Part shown: one piece after another, positions 56,206-64,000 of the stretch | Layout of the letters: every line of letters begins with the position of its first letter | Numbering within the stretch: the stretch's first letter is position 1 | NCBI GenBank assembly: GCA_029216955.1 | Contig: JANAVB010002199.1 | Span: 10,490,979 to 10,554,978 of the forward strand | Length of the DNA: 64,000 bases | Direction: 5' to 3' | DNA from: Iris pallida | Lineage: Eukaryota > Streptophyta > Magnoliopsida > Asparagales > Iridaceae | Notes under the pieces: model-generated | Database searches by the model: none | What the model saw: the letters and a program-made list of their open reading frames with translations, nothing else | What the model was told of the DNA's origin: nothing | Program-made: the position numbers and the translations under genes

Positions 56206-56660
56206 GAAAATAGTCATTTCCTGCATTTTAACAAGGAGAATGTCATTTTCCGTGTAAATTAACAATGAGAATGCCATTCTGTGTTTCTAACACGGAGAAT
56301 GGTCATTCTCCTGTGTTTAACATTGAATGACCATTCACGGAGAATGGCCATTCTCCGTGTTAAATGACACGGAGAATGGTCATTCTCCTACGTTTTAACA
56401 CTGGGAATGGCCATTCTCCGTGTTATTTAACACGGAGAATGGCATTCTCCGTGTTTCTAACACGGAGAAGGACCTTCTGCGTTTTAACACTAGAATGACC
56501 ATTAACTGTGCTAAATTACACGGAGAATGGTCATTCTCCGTGTAAATTAAGACGAAGAATGTCATTCTCCGTGTTACTAACACAGAGAATGGCCATTCTC
56601 CGTGTAAATTAAGACGAAAAATGTCATTCTCCGTGTTACTAACACGGAGAATGACCACTC
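56206..56660. repeat. Palindromic array 1 (GGAGAATG/CATTCTCC)
   Basis: Repeated ACGGAGAATGNCATTCTCCG palindromes joined by linkers such as GTGTTTCTAACAC. The linkers are themselves often palindromic, so both strands read nearly alike. Confidence 0.93.
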
Positions 56661-56666
56661 TCATGC

Positions 56667-56732
56667 GTATACCTCAATATTAAGCAAAACTATATATTGA
56701 GATATAATGTGGGACTTAATATTGAGGTATAC
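56667..56732. repeat. 66-bp hairpin at the junction with the duplicated block
   Basis: GTATACCTCAATATTAAG (56667-56684) and CTTAATATTGAGGTATAC (56715-56732) are a perfect 18-bp inverted pair. The loop contains AACTATATATTGAGATATAA and TGTGGGACT, shared with the Copia C LTR at about 54163-54205. The duplicated block starts at its right edge. Confidence 0.9.
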
Positions 56733-56981
56733 TCATGAACTAGACTTGCATGACTTTGAAGAAACAACTCCCAAAGAGAAATCTATAGCCTTCAAAGCGC
56801 AGCCAAGAGAGATGCACATGATGATTCAGACAAAGAATCCTCCAGTGGTGATGCAAGCCCTGTTGGTAAGAAATTTCAGGAAATTCTTGAAGTTTGAAAG
56901 GTCAAACAGAAAGAAGAAAGTCGTCCACGAAAGCAATGAAGAGAAACAATATGCTTTGGATGCAAAAAATATAATATAGAT

Positions 56982-57033
<52 letters not shown>

Positions 57034-57043
57034 TATATAATGC

Positions 57044-57123
<80 letters not shown>

Positions 57124-57151
57124 GCATATATATATATATATTATATATATA

Positions 57152-57198
<47 letters not shown>

Positions 57199-58254
57199 GA
57201 TATAAATTATATCAAATAAATTTAATTTAGAAAATATATATTTTTGCGACTTTTTTTATCCTTAGGATTTTGTTAAGAATATTTTTAAAAAGGAAGTAAT
57301 AAAGGAAAAGGATGATGGAAAAAGAAAAAAAAAATCTCTTACGGTTTATATGGATTTATGAACAGTAACCGCAAGATCCGCGACCCCCTCTCTCTGTTTA
57401 AATACTCGGTATATAAAAAAACCGTAAAAAAACCTAGCCCTAACCCTCGACCCTTGTGCCACATGCCCGCGAGCCCAACCCGCACGCGTCGCCTGCAACC
57501 GACCGGCCAGGCAGCAAGACAGTAACAGTAGCTACTACAGCATTCACAGCACCTTTGCGACACATTTTCTCTGTCATCACTCCACCGTTTCGCGAGCCAA
57601 TTTATTTGGTACGTAGTCAACGTGACCCTATTCACTTCCCTTCAAGTAGTTGTTTTTTTTTTTGTAACGTGTGCATCGTAAATCGAGTTGTAAAATCGAA
57701 AAAAAAATTAATTTTCTGAACATAGAAATTATCCCAAATCATGTTTTGGAAGCCAAATTCCGAAGAGAATATTTGGAATTTTCAAAAACTAAAAGAACAA
57801 TCACAGATATCAGAACAGGATAATGAAACTGGTTGCAATATTGCAATGCAAGTGTTCACATAGTTTTTTTAATTGACTGTTAGTTTGTGGTGTCATTCTC
57901 ATAATATATTCTGTTTTTACAAATAAAAGAATACATGTGACTGATATCCAAACGTGAGATATAAAATCTCTTTAAAAGATGTACCAAGGCCTGGAATAGT
58001 AGCTGAAAATAGCAAAAAGTTATCGAAAAAGTTTCGTGACCGGAAATTGACTGACGTATTGTATTATTGGAGTTTTATACCTATGTATCCTAACGACAAG
58101 GAACATAGGTGAAGACTATTTCAATAGCGCATGTAATGTGACTTTGACTAAATCTCAACTTATATTCTCGTTGTGATAGACATTTCTTTGATAGGCATAT
58201 TGCTTAATCTTACGAGAGCCACTCCTAGCATTTTACGATAATAATAAAAATAAA
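56731..58254 (+). repeat. Duplicated block, copy 2
   Basis: Starts ACTCATGAACTAGACTTGC and repeats 48526-49914, including the last 250 bp of Copia B gag (with two small deletions). It ends against the MULE terminus at 58255. Confidence 0.93.
56983..57197. repeat. Expanded TA microsatellite with internal foldback
   Basis: About 215 bp of TA repeats against 58 bp in copy 1. TGCTATAAATATAT (57040) and ATATATTTATAGCA (57112-57126) are inverted within it, so the block has both expanded and folded back. Confidence 0.93.
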
Positions 58255-58837
58255 CTGGAAATTGCTGAGAAGCCCAATTTCGGGGTGGACTTTTATGAAA
58301 TGTCCACCCGCTGGATTATTTTTATGAAATGCCCAGAATTAAGTTTTTCCACGTTAAATATTTCAAGATTATCTCTAGTTGCTATGTATTTACAAAATTT
58401 GCCATTATCATAGTTCCAAAAATACCCCTTCGCAAATTTGGACATCTATATATAATTATGAATTCGCAAACTCAGATTTGGATTGAGAAATTCGTATTCT
58501 TCTTCTTCACGAGAAATTTGAAATTAATCTTTATTAGAGATCGCAAAATCGTTCGTAGTTCACTGTTGTTTTCGTCAGTCGAACGTCGATCATCCTTCAT
58601 CATCATCGATCATCATCATCATCATCATTATCTTCGTGGTTTCCGGCGATTAGGTCAATTGTGGATAGAAGATCTTCTTCTTTTCTTTTATAGATCTTAA
58701 AACAAGGTGAGAGTTCAGATCTGTAGAAATTCATCCATCAGCTTGTATATCTCGAAATTTATGCTGAATTTGAATTTGTTATGAAGATTATTAACTTAGA
58801 AAATGTTGTGGAAATTGGGCTTCTCAGCAATTTCCAG
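58255..58837. repeat. 583-bp segment bounded by perfect 27-bp inverted repeats
   Basis: Positions 58255-58281 (CTGGAAATTGCTGAGAAGCC and so on) and 58811-58837 (ending CTTCTCAGCAATTTCCAG) are exact reverse complements over 27 bp. The flanks show no target duplication. It may be a MULE end plus a second inverted end, or a MITE-like derivative. The interior has TCATCATC repeats at 58597-58630. Confidence 0.9.
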
Positions 58838-58854
58838 TATTAATCTTGTTATTT

Positions 58855-59262
58855 TGTGCGAATAGCATTCTTCGTTATATTTAAACGGAGAATGACAATT
58901 ACTTCTTATAAAGATCATTATCCGTATGTTTTTATACGGAGAATGAACATTAACCATAAGTTACAGACAGATAATAATCATTCTCCGTTATATTTAGACG
59001 GAGAATGTCATTCTCCGTTTACTTTAGACGGAGAATGGCATTCTCCGTTTTACTTTAGACGGAGAAAGCCATTCTCCGTTTTACTTTAGACGGAGAATGT
59101 CATTATAAGTTGGTTCCAAACGGATGATATTTATTCTCCGTTATATTTAGACGGAGAATGTCATTCTCCGTTTTTCTTTAGACGGAGAATGTCATTATAA
59201 GTTGGTTCCAAACGGATAATATTTATTCTCCGTTATTTTTAGACGGAGAATAATCATTATTA
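58855..59262. repeat. Palindromic array 2
   Basis: Same GGAGAATG/CATTCTCC core as array 1 but with different linkers (CCGTTTTACTTTAGACGG, CCGTTATATTTAGACGG). It lies between the MULE end and the transposase start. Confidence 0.93.
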
Positions 59263-60731
59263 GACGAGAATTTTATTGTTCTATTTGTGACCTCTTATAT
59301 TTTTATGTTATCAGGGGGGAAGATATGGAATCAAGTTGTTTAGTTAACATTTGTTTCAAGGGAGACATAGTTTCCTGCCGTGTCACACATGAAAGTACCG
59401 TGGATTTTTTAAAGAATAAAGTGTGCGATCGATGGACTTCTTTGGATCCACTTTCCTTCCGTTTCAGGTTTTTGCACTCTGATGGGACTGAACTGTATGT
59501 TGAAAGTGATTTTTGGCTTCGCTCATTGGTTGGTGGTTTTAACGGTACTCATGATGTGAGTTTTGATCTATTTGTGGAGCAAATATACTCTCCATGTTCT
59601 TCATCAACATCTTTCCTTGTCAAAGTTTTCACATGGGACCTTCGTCTTCCTCTTCTAGTTCTTTGAGTAGATCTTCTCCTACTGTAAAGGACAAACGAGT
59701 AGTACAATTTTATGAGGGCTCAACTGAGACAGTGAAGAAGAGGAAATCGGATATGTGGCCTGGATCAATTACTGGTGTTGGTCAGATTTTTCTAAATGGT
59801 GTTGAAGAAGTTAGGAATGCTGTTAGAAAGGTATGTTTTGAATCTCGTCATCCATTCCACATTTTGAAATCTGAGGGGAGGTATACTGTTTGCTGCAAGA
59901 ATTACAAGACACATGCTTGTTTGTGGAGCTTCCATGCTATATCTATTTCGAAAGATAATCAAATTTTTGAGGTGAAGAGGTATGTGGGAGAACATAATTG
60001 TGGAGCTGGCTATATGGATAAAGGTAATCTGGTTGTTCCAGCAAAGTTTGTGAAAAGTTTGGTTAGTGACATTGTTCGGATGCATCCTAAAAAGTCCACA
60101 AAATCTGTTGTCGATGATTTCAAGGTCGACTACGCTTATCTGTTACATATGGACAGGCATACCATGGAATTAGGCTGGTGCACCAGGAAATGTACGGAGA
60201 TGATGTTAGATCTTACAGTGACTTGTGTTGGTATGTCAACAAGGTAAAGGAAACCAATAATGGTTCCGTTATCGACTTCCAGAAAGATGATTCATCAATG
60301 AGGTTTGAGCGGCTTTTTTTTCATATGGGGCTTGCGTAGAAGGCTTTCAATATTGTCGTCCGATGCTATATTTGGATGCTACTTTCCTTACAGGTAGGTT
60401 TAGAGGATGTTTGATGTCTGCTACAGCGAAGAATGGTAACCAACAGTTCTACCCTATTGCATACGGTATAGTCTCAGGCGAAGATGGCGATAATTGGGAA
60501 TGGTTCCTTAGAAATCTAAAGAATGTTGTTGGATGTAGTAGGCGTATTGTTTTTCTTTCGGATCAAGGCACGGTCTAGTTTCTGAAGTCCCTAAAGTGTT
60601 TCCTAATGATTACCATAGCTATTGCTATTATCACATGAAGAATAACATACCGATGAAAGAGAAAGGAAATGAAAGATTGTATCCGCATGTACTTGAAGCT
60701 TGGAGGCAAGCAGTATATGCTCTAACTCCAG

Positions 60732-61080
60732 GTGTGTTAATGAGACAGATATATGCACATTTTTTATGCATTTACCATTAATTTAACAAGGAGAATGACC
60801 ATTATCCGTGTCAGTAAGACGGAGAATAGTCATTCTCCGTTTCAATCACACGGAGAATGACCATTCTCCGTCCAACATAGAACGGAGAATAGCATTCTCC
60901 GTTAGCTTTTGAACGGAGAATGGTATTATCCGTCTTGCATAGAACGGAGAATATCATTCTCCGTTAGCTTTTGAACGGAGAATGACTATTATCCTTATGA
61001 GAATGCACTTATTTTTCTAATTTGTGAATTGACCTAATTCTTTATTAATTATTTGTTTTTCTATATAAAGGTGGGTATAG
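60732..61080 (+). other. Probable intron of the MULE transposase
   Basis: GTGTGTTAATG follows coding sequence at 60732 and CTATATAAAG precedes the resumed frame at 61081. Palindromic array 3 occupies most of it. Confidence 0.6.
60780..60990. repeat. Palindromic array 3, inside the intron
   Basis: Same core palindrome, with linkers such as CCGTTAGCTTTTGAACGG and CCGTCTTGCATAGAACGG found only here. Confidence 0.93.
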
Positions 61081-61900
61081 ACAAGCAATCAAGAAGATTT
61101 ATGATCTGAATTGTGGTCATGTTGTGAATTGGATGAATAAACAAAAACCTGAACACTGGTCAAACGCATTCTTCCCGGGATGTAGATACGGTGAGGTTGC
61201 TTCTAGTTGTGCAGAGTCATTCAATGCATGGATAAAGGCTGAGAAGAAAATGCCTATTTCAGCATTGTAAATGTCATCCGTGTGAAGATGATGAAGATGA
61301 TTTCGGATCGCCACAAGGATGCAATTGGTTTGAATAGCAAATTGACTCCATACGCTGAGGATATGCTGAAGCAGCTTACAGATGATGGCATGTGTTATAG
61401 GGTATATCGGTCCGGTGATTTCGAATTTGAGGTGATCGCAGATACTTCCTCCCACATGGTGAATCTTCTTGATTGTCATTGTAGTTGTCGTAGATGGAAG
61501 GTATATGGATTTCCATGCAGCCATGCAATACAATGCATCAGAGTTGGTTCAGATAAATCTGTTTACGACTTTGTGGAGCAGTATTGGACATCAGATTATT
61601 ACCGGAAGTTATATTCATGTGCTATTCGTCCAGTTCCAGATTGTGAAAAATTTGAAAATAATCCCACTGATGTTGTTCTACCCCCTGTTCCGAAACGTGG
61701 TCCTGGACGACCAAAAGGACCGTTACAAGAGCAAATATGAGAACAAGGGAAAAGAGAAGAGAAAGATAAGGTGCCAGAATTGTTTTGAATTATGCAATCA
61801 CAATCGCAGCACTTGTCCTCTGCCTCCACGTGCTGCTACGGTGGTCGAGGGGGCAGCGCCCCTCGTTAATACATACACATATATTCCTTCTTTTATATAA

Positions 61901-62034
61901 CTGGAAATTGTTTTTTGAATACATATCTTACATTTTTGATATCAATGGTAATAGTTTGAACTCTGTATTTGATGTTTCACATATATATTAACAGCATAAG
62001 AACTTATTATCCTTTATACCCTCTGACTTTATAA
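61901..62034 (+). other. MULE 3' flank of transposase
   Basis: Short AT-rich stretch after the last transposase frame and before array 4; nothing recognised. Confidence 0.5.
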
Positions 62035-63310
62035 TGTATTGAATGACCATTCTCCGTGTGTTTTAACACGGAGAATAATCATTCTCCGTTTTAGATACAC
62101 GGAGAATGGCCATTTTAAGGTCGAAATACACAGAAAGGGCATTCTCCGTTTCAAAATACACGGAGAATGATATTCTCCGTCTATTTTGACACGGAGAATG
62201 ACATTCTCCGTTTTATATACACGGAGAATGGTTATTTATAAGTCAAAATACAAAGATAATGTAATTCTCCGTGTATTTTAAGACGGAGAATGTTCATTCT
62301 ATAGGTCAAAAACACAGAAAATGCCATTCTCCGTTTTGTATTAACACGGAGAATGCTCGTTCTATAGGTCAACATACAAGGGAAAACGGCATTCTCCGCG
62401 TGTTTTAAAACGGAGAATAACATTCTCCGTGTCAGTAAGACGGAGAATACTCATTCTCTAGGTCAAAATACAAGGAGAATGGCATTCTCCGTGTCAAAAT
62501 AGATGGAGAATGGCATTCTCCTTGTATTTTGACACGGGGAATGGAGTTCTCCGTGTCAAAATAGACGGAGAATGGCGTTCTCCGTTTTGTATTAACACGG
62601 AGAATGATCATCTCTAGGTCAACTTATAAGGGAAAACGCATTCTCCGCGTGTTTTAAAACGGAGAATGACATTCTCCGTGTCAGTAAGACGGAGAATGCT
62701 CATTCTCTAGGTCAAAATACAAGGAGAATGGCATTCTCCGTCTACTTTGAAACGGAGAATGTTCATTTCTCTAGGTTAATGCGAGGGAGAATGCCATTCT
62801 CCGTCTATTTTGACCGGAGAATGACATTCTCCGCGTCAGTAAGACGGAGTTCGTTCTTTAGGTCAACATACAAGGGAAAACGACATTCTCGCGTGTTTTA
62901 AAACGGAGAATGACATTCTCCGTTTTAAAATAGACGGATAATGGTTATTTATAAGTCAAAATACAAAGATAATATATTCTCCGTGTATTTTTAAGACGGA
63001 GAATGGCATTATGTCTATTTTGACACGGAGAATGACATTCTCCGTATATTTGACACGGACAATGTTCATTTCTAGGTCAAAAAACACAGAAAATGTCATA
63101 CTCCGTGTATTTTAACACGGAGAATGGCATTCTCCGCGTTAGTAAGACGGAGAATGTTCATTCTCAGGACAAAATACACAGAAAATGCTATCTCCGTGTG
63201 TTTTGACACGGAGAATGAGCATTCTCCGTCTCATATTAAACGGAGAATGTCCATTTCTAGTTCCAAATACACAGAGAATGACATTATAGGTTTGCATTAA
63301 CACAGATAAT
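62035..63310. repeat. Palindromic array 4, the largest
   Basis: About 1.3 kb of the GGAGAATG/CATTCTCC palindrome, one roughly every 30-60 bp, with linkers such as CCGTGTATTTTGACACGG and CCGTTTTGTATTAACACGG and an extra phrase TAGGTCAAAATACA. It separates the convergent transposase and protease genes. Confidence 0.95.
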
Positions 63311-63493
63311 GACATTATAGGTTTTGAATCAAACAACAGAACTTTAACAAAACAGATTTACATATATAGAACAATGTAAATTAGTCGAAAAATTGAATTT
63401 CATTACAAAGGACAACAAATACATTACAAAAGAAACTTGACAAACAGAATATATATAAGGAATTTGTTAGCCAATTTACATTGTCATTTTCTT
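63311..63493 (-). other. Spacer downstream of the protease fragment
   Basis: AT-rich, probably the 3' untranslated part of the minus-strand protease gene. Confidence 0.4.
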
Positions 63494-64000
63494 TTATGGT
63501 ACAAAAGGAACTGCACAGTTACTCATAAGCAAAAGCTTAGCCAAATTTAACCTTCTCTTTACAATAATATCGTGAACTGCTTTGTTTGTTCTCTTTTGTA
63601 AATCGAATGGAGCTTTCGACAACTTTTTAATATAATATGCAACATATAGCAGGCAGCTGGGTGATAGTTGCTGTGGGCAATCTTTGCAAACCTTGAGCTC
63701 TGATGTTTCATATTCCTGGATTGCTGGGCTTTTCTGCCTCATCAATGCAATCTTATTTATTACAATTGGCTCAATTTTATTCTTCATGTATGTTGCATCC
63801 TCGATTCCCTTAGCGTCCGTGTTTTTCCGCAATGAGTTGTAGTGCGTCCAAACATAGTCGCTGAAGTTGAATGCCAGCAGTGTATAGTGTTTATTCTCCA
63901 CACGGAAGAGTGGCACGAATAGCCATTCAATGTCATCTTCCAGCTCCATGATAAAATCTTCTATATCAACTTTGAAATTGTACCTTGCTCCTTCTGTTGG
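63494..64000 (-). pseudogene. Ulp1-like (C48) cysteine protease, C-terminal part; 5' end outside window
   Basis: The minus-strand frame is open from the window edge (the stretch VDIEDFIMELEDD lies before 63949) to 63494. It has a histidine in NKHYTLLAFNF, an aromatic stretch WTHYNSLRK, and CKDCPQQLSPSCLLYVAYYIKK, where the glutamine and the following SC match the Gln and Cys of Ulp1-type de-SUMOylating proteases. The Asp between them is not obvious: the position after the histidine reads FSDYVWTHYNS, in which D is a candidate. It is convergent with the MULE transposase. This visible part has no stop, so it may be intact rather than a pseudogene, but the catalytic context is divergent. Its role in transposition is unknown in the family. 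Confidence 0.65.

Larger units (their letters stand above)
59325..61900 (+). pseudogene. MULE transposase, frameshifted
   Basis: From ATG 59325: an N-terminal domain (VNICFKGDIVSCRVTHEST, PB1-like), a frameshift near 59630, then the Mutator DNA-binding region (VRKVCFESRHPFHILKSEGR, VKRYVGEHNC). Further shifts lie near 60187, 60312 and 60560. The DDE core shows the first Asp in LYLDATFLTGRF, the second in IVFLSDQG and the Glu in SCAESFNAWIK, after a probable GT...AG intron (60732-61080). After one more shift near 61272, a SWIM zinc finger follows (CHCSCRRWKVYGFPCSHA), then a CX2CX4HX4C-like knuckle (CQNCFELCNHNRSTC). All family landmarks are present but at least five frameshifts inactivate it. 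Cut-and-paste transposition would be its role when intact. Confidence 0.9.
58255..64000. mobile_element. Mutator-like element (Kaonashi-like, transposase plus Ulp1 protease), right end outside window
   Basis: It starts at the terminal-repeat-like CTGGAAATTGCTGAGAAGCC (58255), which recurs at 55696 and, inverted, at 58811-58837. Inside are a plus-strand MULE transposase pseudogene, palindromic arrays and a minus-strand Ulp1-like protease fragment that runs off the window. MULEs that carry a Ulp1-type protease are known in plants (Kaonashi). The other terminus and the target duplication are not visible. Confidence 0.75.

Noticed and set aside
56206..63310. CRISPR array
   Set aside because: The unit is short, palindromic and imperfect, linkers are not unique spacers, and the context is a plant transposon. 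No cas genes are present.

Overview
This is nuclear DNA from a flowering plant, in a heavily transposon-loaded and probably heterochromatic stretch. Everything recognisable is a plant transposable-element family: Ty3/gypsy and Ty1/copia retrotransposons, a LINE, CACTA/En-Spm elements, a Mutator-like element with a Ulp1-type protease, and Harbinger-, hAT- and Stowaway-like short elements. The only probable host gene is a broken SRC2-like C2-domain gene at about 54.56-55.12 kb. Its very high GC at third codon positions hints at a monocot, but that is weak evidence. I saw no bacterial, organellar or viral genes and no tRNA or rRNA genes.

Layout, 1-39.6 kb: one old minus-strand LINE is the backbone, cut into four visible pieces (39.6-38.5, 21.6-20.7, 13.5-11.7 and 3.96-3.83 kb). 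Three different CACTA elements sit inside it, each with CACTA...TAGTG ends and an exact 3-bp target duplication: CACTA-2 (3958-11654, TCT), CACTA-3 (13473-20677, GAT) and CACTA-1 (21591-38540, GTT). A fourth element, a long-LTR retrotransposon ending at 3827, cuts the LINE on the left. CACTA-1 was itself hit by a minus-strand Ty3/gypsy element (26031-37279, target duplication CGTCC) with 3.3-kb LTRs. CACTA-2 carries a Harbinger-like element (4190-5836) and a degraded piece of a PPR gene. The LINE reading frame and the CACTA-1 reading frame each continue across the insertions, so the order of events can be read directly: LINE, then the CACTAs, then gypsy.

Layout, 39.6-54.3 kb: foldback and hAT-like short elements (39.75-41.5 kb), then three damaged copia elements. 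Copia A (43046-46765, minus) is interrupted in its integrase by Copia B (LTR 46771-47840, primer site, gag to 48777, plus). Copia C runs minus from about 54.2 to 51.06 kb. A 1.4-kb block starting inside the Copia B gag occurs again at 56.7-58.25 kb with expanded TA repeats.

Layout, 54.5-64 kb: the SRC2-like gene fragment, a short element, a MULE end (55696), then a MULE (58255 to beyond the window) with a frameshifted transposase pseudogene on the plus strand and a convergent Ulp1-like protease fragment on the minus strand. Four clusters of a palindromic unit (GGAGAATG/CATTCTCC core) lie at the MULE ends, in a transposase intron and between the two genes. These arrays, and a 390-bp hairpin near the 3' end of CACTA-1, are the two structures least explained by known element anatomy.

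Nearly all coding regions carry stops or frameshifts. In the gypsy element the whole gag-pol frame is free of visible indels and broken only by stop codons, most of which fit C-to-T change, as expected for methylated silenced DNA.
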